64,000 bases of DNA from NCBI GenBank assembly GCA_965249035.1, contig CBDFKV010000007.1, positions 930,001-994,000 of the forward strand. The letters are read 5' to 3'. Positions 55,880-64,000 of this stretch are shown here, piece by piece. Position 1 is the stretch's first letter. Each line of letters starts with the position of its first letter. A program made the position numbers and the translations under genes. The notes under the pieces were generated by a model. That model did no database searches and was not told the origin of the DNA. It saw only the letters and a program-made list of their open reading frames with translations. This DNA comes from CBDFKV01 sp965249035 (GTDB lineage: Bacteria > Pseudomonadota > Gammaproteobacteria > Arenicellales > Poriferihabitantaceae).

Positions 55880-56542
55880 ATGAAACGACTTCACTCTTTT
55901 TTCCTTCGCTCCATCGTCACCAGCCTACTGGTAATAAATTACCCCGTTTTTGCCGAAGATAAGCCGGTTGGTTTATGGGGTGACGTAGCTTCGATAACGA
56001 TTACAGTCGATGGCAAGCCAATCATCATTGAGAGAAATCAAGATAAGCAAAACACTATTAACCCCGATTTCGCGCTGACTTCACGCCCTTGCCCACCCTT
56101 TTGCATTCAGCCCTTTTCAGCAGGCCCTGGAGTAGAAACTATCGGCGAGCGCGAGGTGTTAGGCTATCTGCAGCAACAATATCAGGATAGCGGAGAAGTA
56201 GTCCTAGTGGATGCCCGCACCCCGGACTGGTTTGTCCGTGGTTACATCCCTGGCGCTGTGAATGTGCCATGGACTCAAATAGCGAGTCGCGCGGGCGCCA
56301 CTGTTTTTGAGGTCTCTGAAACGCTGGTGGGGCAGTTTGGTGTTACTGAAGAAGAAGGCTTACTCAATTTCAAAAACGCTAAAACCATAATTTTGTATTG
56401 CAACGGGCCATGGTGCGGCCAATCGCCCGCAGCCATAGGTACGCTAACAGCCTTTGGCTATCCAGCACACAAACTGAAATACTATCGTGGCGGCATCCAG
56501 GCTTGGGAAATGCTGGGCTTAACCCTCATCCGACCAGAATAA
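55880..56542 (+). CDS. Periplasmic rhodanese-domain protein
   Basis: 220 residues from the ATG at 55880; the longer ORF start at 55847 would place 11 residues before the signal peptide (FFLRSIVTSLLVINYPVFA). The rhodanese fold is recognised from VVLVDARTPDWFVRGYIPGAVNVPW and the active-site loop ILYCNGPWCGQSPAAI, in which the first Cys is the sulfur-carrying residue. Exported single rhodaneses transfer sulfane sulfur or act on thiosulfate/sulfide; the partner is unknown. It stands alone beside the IS630 remnant. Confidence 0.85.
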   Translation: MKRLHSFFLRSIVTSLLVINYPVFAEDKPVGLWGDVASITITVDGKPIIIERNQDKQNTINPDFALTSRPCPPFCIQPFSAGPGVETIGEREVLGYLQQQYQDSGEVVLVDARTPDWFVRGYIPGAVNVPWTQIASRAGATVFEVSETLVGQFGVTEEEGLLNFKNAKTIILYCNGPWCGQSPAAIGTLTAFGYPAHKLKYYRGGIQAWEMLGLTLIRPE

Positions 56543-56584
56543 ACTGGGGGTCAGCTCCCTAACGCCGACCCAGCGTGTATAGAC

Positions 56585-57775
56585 CTAGACTGATTCAGTT
56601 TTTATCTGAATCTCGCCGCTGAGAGATTTATGTACTGGACAACGATCAGCAACCGCCATCAGGCGTTTTCGGTGAGCATCAGTCAGGTCACCAAATAATT
56701 TGATTTGGCGGTGAATTTCCAGCGCTTTACCACCGTTATCTGTGCTGACCAACTGCTTGGATAAGTTAACGTGGACATCGGCCATCGGAATCGACTCGCG
56801 TTCAGCCACCATCCGCAGCGTCATGACCGTACACGCGCCCAGCCCCGACAGCACAAACTCATACGGGCTAGGGCCTAAATTATGACCACCGAAATCCATC
56901 GGTTCGTCGGCGGTTAATTGATGATCTGGCGTTTCTACATCACAGGTAAAAATATGATTTCGCTCACGCACTCGCACTGATTTATCGGGTACTGATGAGC
57001 GGCTTTTTTCAGGCAACGACTCACCCATATAGCGACCACCCCAGCCTGCAATCACATCCGCGACGTAGCTGGAATCTTCGATATTACTGAGCATATGATC
57101 GGCCCGATCTAGGCTGATAAAGCTCTTAGGATGTTTAGCCGCTTGGTAAATTTTGGCAGCCTCACTGATCGGCACAACCGCATCCAGCGGCGAATGCATC
57201 ACCAATAATGCTTTGTCGAGTTTTGAAATATGATGAGTGTCCGTATATTGTTCAATATCTTCAAGAAACTGCCGCTTAATGGTAAAACGGCGCCCCCCCA
57301 AATCAACCAAAGCCTCATCTTTTTCAACGATCTCATTTGCTTTATCGGCAAATAAGTGGGTCACGTGTTGTGCCGTCGCTGGCGCACCAATGGTCACCAA
57401 TGCTCTTGCAGAAGGAATTAACGAAGCCGCCGCCAATACGGCCGCGCCACCCAGACTATGACCAATCAGCAATGCGGGTGCTTGATAATGCGCTTTTAGA
57501 AAGTCCGCAGCAGACACAAGATCAGCGAGGTTAGATGAGAAATGCGTATTAGCAAAGTCGCCGCTACTGCTACCCAATCCCGTGAAATCAAAGCGTAGCG
57601 TCGCAATACCTTTGGCGACTAAGGCTCGGCTAATACGACTCGCAGCGACCACGTCTTTGGAACAGGTAAAACAATGCGCGAATAAGGCAAATGCACGCAC
57701 CTCTGAGGTCGGCATGTGCAGGCTGCCTGCCAACATCTCGCCCTGACTATTGGGAAATTCGAGTTTCTTTGCCAT
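56585..57775 (-). CDS. Alpha/beta hydrolase-OsmC fusion protein
   Basis: 396 residues. Residues 1 to about 250 form an alpha/beta hydrolase (HCFTCSKDVVAASRI, FDFTGLGSSSGDF, nucleophile elbow LIGHSLGGAAVL, then HSPLDAVVP and RADHMLS). The C-terminal part is an OsmC domain with both redox cysteines (GLGACTVMTLRMVAERE and ADRCPVHKSL). OsmC domains reduce organic hydroperoxides. The two-domain arrangement is a known bacterial family. The start is 3 bp from the stop of the DUF2288 gene, so the two are an operon. Confidence 0.9.
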   Translation of the reverse strand: MAKKLEFPNSQGEMLAGSLHMPTSEVRAFALFAHCFTCSKDVVAASRISRALVAKGIATLRFDFTGLGSSSGDFANTHFSSNLADLVSAADFLKAHYQAPALLIGHSLGGAAVLAAASLIPSARALVTIGAPATAQHVTHLFADKANEIVEKDEALVDLGGRRFTIKRQFLEDIEQYTDTHHISKLDKALLVMHSPLDAVVPISEAAKIYQAAKHPKSFISLDRADHMLSNIEDSSYVADVIAGWGGRYMGESLPEKSRSSVPDKSVRVRERNHIFTCDVETPDHQLTADEPMDFGGHNLGPSPYEFVLSGLGACTVMTLRMVAERESIPMADVHVNLSKQLVSTDNGGKALEIHRQIKLFGDLTDAHRKRLMAVADRCPVHKSLSGEIQIKTESV

Positions 57776-57778
57776 TGT

Positions 57779-58078
57779 CTAGGTCTCCTGAATTAATACT
57801 AACGGCCGAATAACCACGGCCCAAAAAATAGCGTTCACTTGGTGCCACGCTTTTGCTTGTGCGGTGGACACCAACTGCACTTTACCGTGCTTCATCCACA
57901 CCGCAACTTGATTAGTATCGTCTTCGGACATCGCTTCTGCCACCCTGATCAAGTCGAGGTCAGCGGCTACTACAACCACGCTGCCATTGGCAAAAAAATG
58001 TTGTAGCTGCGACCACTCAATTTTTGCTGTTTCTAAGTTTAATTCAGCACGCTTTGCTGATAAATCAATAGTATTCAT
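57779..58078 (-). CDS. DUF2288 family protein
   Basis: 99 residues from the ATG at 58078, which has an AAGAAAGAG site; upstream in-frame starts lack one and add a hydrophobic leader absent from the family. The pattern ETAKIEWSQLQHFFANGSVVVVAADLDLI, read in pieces, and the C-terminal AIFWAVVIRPLVLIQE identify DUF2288. The function is unknown. It is followed at once by the hydrolase-OsmC gene. Confidence 0.8.
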   Translation of the reverse strand: MNTIDLSAKRAELNLETAKIEWSQLQHFFANGSVVVVAADLDLIRVAEAMSEDDTNQVAVWMKHGKVQLVSTAQAKAWHQVNAIFWAVVIRPLVLIQET

Positions 58079-58125
58079 CTCTTTCTTGTTAATTTTCATT
58101 AATAGTGTCCAGAATGAATCAACCA

Positions 58126-58154
58126 TGAACCAGACCAATAACATTTGTTATAAT
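58126..58154 (+). promoter_or_regulatory. Candidate sigma70 promoter for the outer-membrane barrel gene
   Basis: A perfect TATAAT at 58149-58154 lies 114 bp before the gene start. The best hexamer 17 bp upstream (TGAACC) is a poor match to TTGACA. The region also separates the divergent DUF2288 gene. Confidence 0.35.
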
Positions 58155-58267
58155 ACGTCCAAATTCAAGTTGCACTGTGCGGTCAAGCACAGATAATATG
58201 GCATCAGGGTGTGAAACGCGCCCACTATTTTCATTACACAACTCATTATTTGATTAGGAAACCAAAA

Positions 58268-59422
58268 ATGATCACAGGAAAAAAGATAACAGTCGCGTCT
58301 ATTGTAGGCTTTGCTGCACTTGCTGTTAGTGCTCAATCACTCGCTGCGACTGAATATAAAAAGGTACGGCGCTTAGGTACGTCTCAATCGATCTGTAAAC
58401 CACCGATCCAAACTGCGGAAGACCTACAAGCGTTCTTTCGTAATCAACCTGAAGATGTACGAGAGATTCTCGCAGCCGCAGGTTGGGAAGGTAATGCACA
58501 AGACTTGTTCGCTGCGATTGAGGCTGGTGAGTTTACCGATTCTTCATTCGGCGCTGGCACCCGCATGGAGTGGATGGGTATTCGTAATCCTGGTGGCATC
58601 GTAGCCCAGCCACGTGAATGGGCCGGAGCTGAGCCATTCCCAGCGTTTGAGATGAATGTGACCTCTAACTGCAAAACCCATCGCCTAATTATCCCTAAGG
58701 CATGCTGCAACTTGTCGTTGCTAAGCGACGCCCCGGTTGAAGTAGCCGCACCAAGGTTGGGAATCATTCAAGGTGAAGGCGATCAAGTGACTATAAACGT
58801 AGCTGCTGCAGAAGGTACTAATGCTACGCTAGAGTTGACTCATCCAGACGGAACAGTCGAGCAATTGCCGCTTGATGCAAACGGTTCTTGGACTGGCGCA
58901 GTTGCGCCGGGTGAATGGCAAGTCACTGCCAAAGCAGATAACGACTGCGGCGGTGCAGCGGCAATTGGTGCCATCTCTATGGCAGCCCCAATGGTGGTAG
59001 CCCCTGTTGCGACTGGCTTTTTCTTGGCACCTTTTATTGGCCGTCAAGTACGTAATATAGACCCACCACTGGTAGGTGTTGACCTGGGTTACTTAAAGCC
59101 AATCGGCGAACGTACGGATTGGTTTGCTCAAGCTGGCGCTTCATACAACACTGATTCAGAAGTGACTTCAGTCTATGTCGATACCGGTATCGACCAACAC
59201 ATCGGCGAAACTGGCTTTATCGGTGCTGGCGTTGGCATTTGGGATATCAACAACAGTGAGTCCAAGGATGAGACCATCTTCATCCATGGTGGTGCTGACC
59301 TACCGTATGAAATCGGTGGTCATGATACCCAGTGGTTTGTTGAAGGTCGTGTATTCGAAAATCACACCGACGACATCAGCAATCACAACATCTTGAAAGC
59401 GGGTATTCGTATCCTTTACTAA
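58268..59422 (+). CDS. Outer-membrane beta-barrel protein with N-terminal periplasmic domains
   Basis: 384 residues from the ATG at 58268 (AGGAAA site upstream). A signal peptide (TVASIVGFAALAVSAQSLA) precedes an acidic region, then a beta-sandwich-like part (LELTHPDGTVEQLPLDANGSWTGAV) and a C-terminal series of amphipathic strands (VDLGYLKPIG, WFAQAGASYN, TGFIGAGVGIWDI, TQWFVEGRVFE) ending in the aromatic residue Tyr, as in outer-membrane barrels. No family is recognised. A single-gene unit closed by a strong terminator. Confidence 0.75.
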   Translation: MITGKKITVASIVGFAALAVSAQSLAATEYKKVRRLGTSQSICKPPIQTAEDLQAFFRNQPEDVREILAAAGWEGNAQDLFAAIEAGEFTDSSFGAGTRMEWMGIRNPGGIVAQPREWAGAEPFPAFEMNVTSNCKTHRLIIPKACCNLSLLSDAPVEVAAPRLGIIQGEGDQVTINVAAAEGTNATLELTHPDGTVEQLPLDANGSWTGAVAPGEWQVTAKADNDCGGAAAIGAISMAAPMVVAPVATGFFLAPFIGRQVRNIDPPLVGVDLGYLKPIGERTDWFAQAGASYNTDSEVTSVYVDTGIDQHIGETGFIGAGVGIWDINNSESKDETIFIHGGADLPYEIGGHDTQWFVEGRVFENHTDDISNHNILKAGIRILY

Positions 59423-59460
59423 AAGATGAAAGCGCCTTAACAGCGCTTACAACTACAAAC

Positions 59461-59490
59461 AAAAAGCGGTGCATTAGCACCGCTTTTTTT
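59461..59490 (+). terminator. Strong intrinsic terminator after the barrel protein gene
   Basis: AAAAAGCGGTGC and GCACCGCTTTTT form a stem around an ATTA loop and the T-run continues for seven bases. The A-run on the left also makes it usable for transcription from argD on the other strand. Confidence 0.92.
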
Positions 59491-59553
59491 ATATCGTCAT
59501 TTATTAACCTTTCAAACATACCAGGCCTAAGCAATACAGGCCTAAAGAAAGGA

Positions 59554-60762
59554 CTAGTTAACTAGAAATTGTTTAATCCCCGCTTCGAATCGCGCCATAC
59601 CTTCATCAAAATCCTCATCGCTCATGACTAATGGTGGCGCCAGTCTTAGTACGCTGGGGCCCGCTACTAATACCAGCAAGCCTTCATCCTGCATTGCTGT
59701 AATTAAATCACGCGCTTGGTCTGCATATTGACTACTCAGTTCACAACCCAGTAATAAGCCAAACCCGCGAATTTCTTTGAACAACTGATACCGTTGATTT
59801 AGCTCGGTTAGCGTTGAAACGAATCTCGCACTAAGCTCCGCAACCCGCTTGCGCATGTTATCGGTATTAATAATTTCGATCACCTTGCTAGCAACCGCAC
59901 AACCGAGTGGATTGCCACCATAAGTGCTGCCATGTGTACCAACTACTAACGAAGCGGCAACGGCATCTCTTGCCAACATTGCCGCAATGGGGAATCCGCC
60001 ACCCATGCCTTTGGCGCTGGTTAAAATATCCGGCTCTATTCCTAAACCCTGATATCGATATAAATCCCCTGTACGCATCACGCCTGTTTGAATTTCATCA
60101 AAGATCATCAAGGCCTTATGCGCGTCGCATTGCTCACGGATCGCTTGCACAAACGCTGGTGTTGCCGGATTAACACCCCCCTCACCCTGAATGGGCTCTA
60201 ATATGACGGCGCAGGTTTTATCACTGATAGCCGCTTTAACAGCCTCGACGTCATTAAATGGTAAATGCCGAATGGCACCGGGTTTAGGCCCAAAACCATC
60301 GCTGTATTTGGACTGCCCACCAACGCAAACGGTAAAAAAGGTACGCCCATGAAATGATTGATCAAAAGCAATGATCTCTTGTTTATCTTCGCCAAAGTGA
60401 TCAAAGGCGTAACGGCGCGCCAACTTTAACGCGGCCTCATTGGCTTCTGCACCTGAATTAGCAAAGAACACTTTATCTGCAAAGGTTGCACTGACTAGCT
60501 GTTTAGCCAGCTTTATCGCTGGCTCAGTCGCAATCAGATTACTAACATGCCAATATTTATTCGCCTGCTCAGTCAAGGCATCAATTAAATCAGGGTGACA
60601 GTGGCCTAGCGCACTAACGGCGATCCCTGCTGCAAAATCGACATATTCCTTACCCGTCGTGTCCCATAAACGGGCGCCCTCACCGCGTTCAGGCATTAAC
60701 GCCAAGGGCGCATAATTAGGAAATAGATAAGTATCGTAATCGGGTCGGTAAAACTGGTTCAT
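59554..60762 (-). CDS. argD: Acetylornithine/succinyldiaminopimelate aminotransferase (ArgD/AstC type)
   Basis: 402 residues of the class III aminotransferases. Visible motifs are FAAGIAVSALGHCHP, FFANSGAEANEAALKLAR, ILEPIQGEGG, the PLP-binding region IFDEIQTGVMRTG and the lysine in TSAKGMGGGFPI, followed by HGSTYGGNPLGCAVA. It converts acetylornithine and 2-oxoglutarate to the semialdehyde and glutamate in arginine synthesis, or the reverse in catabolism. No other arg genes lie nearby. Confidence 0.92.
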   Translation of the reverse strand: MNQFYRPDYDTYLFPNYAPLALMPERGEGARLWDTTGKEYVDFAAGIAVSALGHCHPDLIDALTEQANKYWHVSNLIATEPAIKLAKQLVSATFADKVFFANSGAEANEAALKLARRYAFDHFGEDKQEIIAFDQSFHGRTFFTVCVGGQSKYSDGFGPKPGAIRHLPFNDVEAVKAAISDKTCAVILEPIQGEGGVNPATPAFVQAIREQCDAHKALMIFDEIQTGVMRTGDLYRYQGLGIEPDILTSAKGMGGGFPIAAMLARDAVAASLVVGTHGSTYGGNPLGCAVASKVIEIINTDNMRKRVAELSARFVSTLTELNQRYQLFKEIRGFGLLLGCELSSQYADQARDLITAMQDEGLLVLVAGPSVLRLAPPLVMSDEDFDEGMARFEAGIKQFLVN

Positions 60763-60942
60763 GGTGAAGTTATTGGCAAAAAAGTGTTTTATAACGCAGG
60801 CAGAGGATCGTCACTTGCCCTCCTCGCATGCACATGATACTGATAGAATCAGCCCCTTCAAAAAGGGTGAGCACTATATCAAAAGCTTACTCAGTTCTAC
60901 AAATGTATAAATAGGCTAATCACGGTAAATCACCCCAAAAGT

Positions 60943-62121
60943 ATGGAACATAAAAACCTGGAATCAATTGATACTTTTGGCCGCAAGGTCGAACGCTGGA
61001 TGATACCGGCCCTACTGGCTATGGTTGCTATGGTCGGCGTACTTCGACTCTACCCTTGGCTGGTAGAAAAATTCACGGCTAAGCCACCCATAGAAATCGT
61101 GCAGCAACAAGATCTGGCAGCAACCACTACCAACGAAAACGCGATTGTGGTTACGCCCGATTTGGAGGAATCACCCATTTTGACGCAACCGGGGTTTACC
61201 ACCGAGGAAATTCGTAGCGATGATTTAACCGTTACCCTGTTTGAGGCTGACTTGAACGATAACGATAGTGAAAACATCAGTAACCAAACAACCACTTCTG
61301 AAGCCAAGCCAAGTCCGCTACCACAAATAGAAGTAGATGCGAGCCGTCAAATTCAGTCAGTGATTGATCAAGCACCGACGACATCCACAGCGCTAAAACA
61401 GCTTGAGGGAGATGAAACTCAGCGACCACAGTCAACCACAGGGGCCGCGCCAGAATTGGTGGATATAGAACAGCCCGTGTCGCCTACTAATGATGTAATG
61501 CCTAACGCTGATCAAACCCAAACCGATGAAAAACCTCAGCAACAAGCTACGGAGAATAAGAATGCCACAGATGACTCAATCGCCTCGGCGAATAGTCCCG
61601 CTGACCCAAAAGTACTGGTGGTAACAAACCCTGAAAGCCAAGCTCAACCGATAACCCCTTCAGCGCAAACTGGAGTGGTGGTAATAGAACAAACTGATGA
61701 GAACCCACAAACCCAAGCACCACCGGTCGTGGTTGACACTGACCAAACCGAGCTAAGACTGCTGCGACAACACGCAACCGAAGACATTCGCACCCACATA
61801 CAGAATTGGCAAATAGCCTGGGCAGATCAAGATATCGAATCTTATCTGAACGCCTATATTGATGACTACCGCGGTTCTCTAAAAGAATTTGACACACCTA
61901 AAGCTTGGCGGGCATGGCGCAGCAAGCGAGTGCTAGCGCCTGAATCAATCAGCATCGAAGTCAATCAACTGGCGATCGAAATCTATAGCAACATGCAATA
62001 TGCGGTTGCAGAGTTCCAGCAAGTGTATCGCTCACCAACCTACCAAGACACCGTCAAAAAACGCCTAGACTTGGCTAAAGTCGGCACCAACTGGGTGATT
62101 AGTGGCGAGCACACACTTTGA
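60943..62121 (+). CDS. Membrane-anchored protein with disordered linker and NTF2-like C-terminal domain
   Basis: 392 residues. One membrane helix (IPALLAMVAMVGVLRLYPWLV, starting near residue 24) is followed by about 230 residues of low-complexity Gln/Thr/Pro/Asp-rich sequence that looks disordered. The last 120 residues (WQIAWADQDIESYLNAYIDDYRG, WRAWRSKRVLAPESISI, VAEFQQVYRSPTYQDTVKKRLDL) match the NTF2-like domain of Cds6-type L,D-transpeptidase C-termini. A periplasmic scaffold role is plausible; no catalytic domain is present. Confidence 0.8.
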   Translation: MEHKNLESIDTFGRKVERWMIPALLAMVAMVGVLRLYPWLVEKFTAKPPIEIVQQQDLAATTTNENAIVVTPDLEESPILTQPGFTTEEIRSDDLTVTLFEADLNDNDSENISNQTTTSEAKPSPLPQIEVDASRQIQSVIDQAPTTSTALKQLEGDETQRPQSTTGAAPELVDIEQPVSPTNDVMPNADQTQTDEKPQQQATENKNATDDSIASANSPADPKVLVVTNPESQAQPITPSAQTGVVVIEQTDENPQTQAPPVVVDTDQTELRLLRQHATEDIRTHIQNWQIAWADQDIESYLNAYIDDYRGSLKEFDTPKAWRAWRSKRVLAPESISIEVNQLAIEIYSNMQYAVAEFQQVYRSPTYQDTVKKRLDLAKVGTNWVISGEHTL

Positions 62122-62300
62122 ACTCCAGAAGCAGTTTTTGTGGTCGTTGCTATGAAGAAAATCTATTTGCAATTATTGCCAAGCTGGCATAGAACTGTAA
62201 CCATCTATAAAAAAAGAGATAGTTTGACTACAACCGTATTCTCGAAATCGCACTTGTTGATGGTCAAACTCCGAGAAAAGAGACCAACCAGGAGGTAATG

Positions 62301-62546
62301 ATGATTTCTAAAACCCAGCGACTTATTTCCATTTTTTGGCCATCTTTCATTATGGCTGGCCTGGCTACCGCAGTGTTTTTTACCACGATTGATCCACACT
62401 CATTGCCGGGGCCGAGTTGGTTTGTCAACCTTGACCGCTTGAGTGCATATACGGTGGGCTTTTTATTGTTCTGGATTTTGACCGCCACTTCGTGTTTCTT
62501 GACGTGTTACTTCCAAAAACCAGAAGATCGCGTTTGCGCTCAATAG
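62301..62546 (+). CDS. Small two-helix membrane protein
   Basis: 81 residues from the ATG at 62301, 5 nt after an AGGAGG site (62290-62295); another ATG lies directly before it. Two hydrophobic segments (ISIFWPSFIMAGLATAVFF and AYTVGFLLFWILTATSCFLTCYF) and a short polar tail are visible. No family is recognised. It lies 78 bp before the oxidase-like gene on the same strand and could be an accessory subunit. The 176 bp before it contain a short open frame (62152-62298) ending in the ribosome-binding site, probably not a gene. Confidence 0.7.
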   Translation: MISKTQRLISIFWPSFIMAGLATAVFFTTIDPHSLPGPSWFVNLDRLSAYTVGFLLFWILTATSCFLTCYFQKPEDRVCAQ

Positions 62547-62624
62547 GTTTCAAGCACAAGCAAGTCTTGCTTACCCTAAACAATGGCCTCAAACTATACG
62601 CCCTAGTCACACCCGAACCAAGCT

Positions 62625-63971
62625 ATGGCGTTATCACTCCCGCCCCTTCCCTACGACCGTAACTCTCTAACCATTAGCCGTGGCTGGCTACTGCTGGCCT
62701 GCGCATCACTCATCGTTCCTGGCTTAACTGCAATTGTTTTGGTTATCCTGCGCTCAACCCCGCTGGCAGAGGCGACCACTTGGACGACACTCTTTCGAGC
62801 TGCTTTGGTTGTACACGTAGATTTGTCGGCCTTTGTTTGGTTCATGGCCTTCGCAGGCTTGTTTTGGAGCATCGTCAGCACCGGTCAACGCCTATGGTTA
62901 AAACGCATCAGTCTTGGGCTAAGCTTTCTGGGCACCGGCCTGATCGCGATATCTCCTGCATTCAACCCAGCTGGCGCAATCATGAACAATTACATTCCGG
63001 TAATTGATCACCCTGTTTTTTTCGGCGGCTTAGCAAGTATCGGGCTGGGTCTTACCCTTAGCGCTCTTGATGCTCTGTTTAGCAATCGGGCTAGCACTGC
63101 AAATAGTAGTTCCGCGATCATCCTTGGTATCAAGCTCAGTGCATTGATCGCCCTGCTGGCTATGATGGCAGTTATTATGAGTACCGTGGTTACGTCCCCG
63201 ACGCTGGAAGCCTACCCTTACTTTGAACAGGTTTTCTGGAACGGTGGTCATATCGCTCAGTTTTGCTATACCTTATTGTTAATGCTGGCCTTACTGTGGA
63301 TCGGCGATGAACTGGGCTTGCTTGATCGGCTGGCAAACGGCTGGATTAAGGTGGCTTTTTTACTGGCCGCACTACCCGCTATTGCCTCGCCATTCTTAGC
63401 CTCAATTTCCGTTCATCAAGCCAGTGAATACCGACTGTTCTTCACTCAACTCATGGAGTGGGGGCACTTAGGGGTCATGCTATTGATTGTGCCAATACTC
63501 TACTGGTTAATCCGGCGCTGGCCACAGCGCCAGCTGAATCTACCAGCGACCAATGCCTTGACGGTTGGATTGTTCCTGTTCTTGGCTGGAGGGGTAATTG
63601 GCTACGCGATTACGGGTGTCAATACCATTATTCCTGCTCACTATCACGGCATGATTGTCGGCATCGTTTTGGTGCTGATGGGACTGACTTACGTCTTGCT
63701 GCCCAAACTCGGCTACCGCAACGTATATCAAAGCCGTACCGCCGTTCTACAACCCTTAATCTATGGCTTGGGACAATTGATGCACGTTGCTGGCTTGCTG
63801 ATTTCTGGAATGCATGGCGCGCTGCGTAAAACGGTTGGAGTTGAGCAACAGGTAAGTATGAGCGAACAACTGGGTACGCAGCTGATTCGCTTTGGTGGCT
63901 TGCTGGCAGTATTAGGCGGCTTATTGTTCTTGCTGGTCGTCTGGCGGTCAATCCGAGGTCACACTCGCTAA
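62625..63971 (+). CDS. Heme-copper oxidase subunit I-like protein (CcoN/NorB type)
   Basis: 448 residues with about twelve membrane helices. Candidate metal ligands are in order: His in VVHVDLSAFVWF (low-spin heme), the CuB motif WNGGHIAQFCY, the paired histidines of PAHYHGMIVGI and those of GQLMHVAGLLISGMHG. This matches the oxygen/NO reductase catalytic subunit but the protein is a short divergent relative of cbb3 and cNOR subunits. No cytochrome c subunit gene is visible before the window ends, so the substrate (oxygen or nitric oxide) is left open. Confidence 0.8.
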   Translation: MALSLPPLPYDRNSLTISRGWLLLACASLIVPGLTAIVLVILRSTPLAEATTWTTLFRAALVVHVDLSAFVWFMAFAGLFWSIVSTGQRLWLKRISLGLSFLGTGLIAISPAFNPAGAIMNNYIPVIDHPVFFGGLASIGLGLTLSALDALFSNRASTANSSSAIILGIKLSALIALLAMMAVIMSTVVTSPTLEAYPYFEQVFWNGGHIAQFCYTLLLMLALLWIGDELGLLDRLANGWIKVAFLLAALPAIASPFLASISVHQASEYRLFFTQLMEWGHLGVMLLIVPILYWLIRRWPQRQLNLPATNALTVGLFLFLAGGVIGYAITGVNTIIPAHYHGMIVGIVLVLMGLTYVLLPKLGYRNVYQSRTAVLQPLIYGLGQLMHVAGLLISGMHGALRKTVGVEQQVSMSEQLGTQLIRFGGLLAVLGGLLFLLVVWRSIRGHTR

Positions 63972-64000
63972 CGCATTATGCCCGCTGAAGTTCTGTCCAC

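Noticed and set aside
62152..62298. A 48-codon ORF ending in the ribosome-binding site of the small membrane protein
   Set aside because: It has no domain, atypical composition and no upstream ribosome-binding site; a leader-peptide role cannot be excluded but is unsupported.

Overview
The window looks like a chromosomal segment of a free-living, probably marine gammaproteobacterium. Evidence for this is the Gram-negative lipid A gene lpxH, the conserved blocks rpsP-rimM-trmD-rplS and rpsO-pnp, xerD, moaA, the thiBPQ importer with its TPP riboswitch, and an organosulfonate catabolic cluster typical of marine bacteria. I cannot assign a genus from sequence alone. Most of the window is densely packed housekeeping DNA; the accessory part lies between about 39.3 and 55.8 kb.

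Layout. 1-6.6 kb: end of a PaiB-like protein, a DJ-1 family protein, a FemAB-like acyltransferase overlapping an LplT/PlsC-type phospholipid fusion, xerD and a large periplasmic helical-repeat protein. 6.6-11.1 kb: two ribosomal protein/RNA metabolism operons. 11.2-22.2 kb: a minus-strand ten-gene operon (suyA, suyB, small membrane protein, TRAP transporter P-Q-M, hpsN, uspA, SDR, Zn-alcohol dehydrogenase) with a divergent GntR/HutC regulator and an iron-type alcohol dehydrogenase. Together these encode import of 2,3-dihydroxypropane-1-sulfonate (DHPS), interconversion of its enantiomers, oxidation to sulfolactate and cleavage to pyruvate plus sulfite. 22.2-39.1 kb: cysS, lpxH, a modular repeat protein, moaA, an arsenate reductase, a YheT-type hydrolase, thiBPQ, an asparaginase, ppk2, a CNNM-type transporter, several decayed genes and icd.

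39.3-55.8 kb is the most unusual region. A single giant secreted-protein gene (40375-52889, about 3822 codons when restored) encodes an N-terminal DUF4347 domain, eleven nearly identical 152-residue DUF11-type repeats, further diverged repeats and a C-terminal C25 (gingipain-like) protease domain with a visible His/Cys pair. It is split by a complete 1038-bp IS1595-family element with a perfect 8-bp target duplication; removing the element and one duplication restores one continuous frame. A small Tat-signal protein gene follows it. A second complete copy of the same IS sits inside a decayed IS630-family element on one side of the locus, and a 316-bp internally deleted, MITE-like copy with its own perfect 8-bp duplication sits inside an IS630 end on the other side.

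55.8-64 kb: a periplasmic rhodanese, a hydrolase/OsmC fusion, a DUF2288 protein, an outer-membrane barrel protein with a strong terminator, argD, an NTF2-like envelope protein, a small membrane protein and a heme-copper oxidase subunit I-like protein.

Small-scale decay is visible: a lipoprotein gene frameshifted by a 4-bp tandem duplication, a remnant of a second CNNM gene, and a possible remnant of a VWA-domain gene. No rRNA, tRNA or CRISPR array was recognised.
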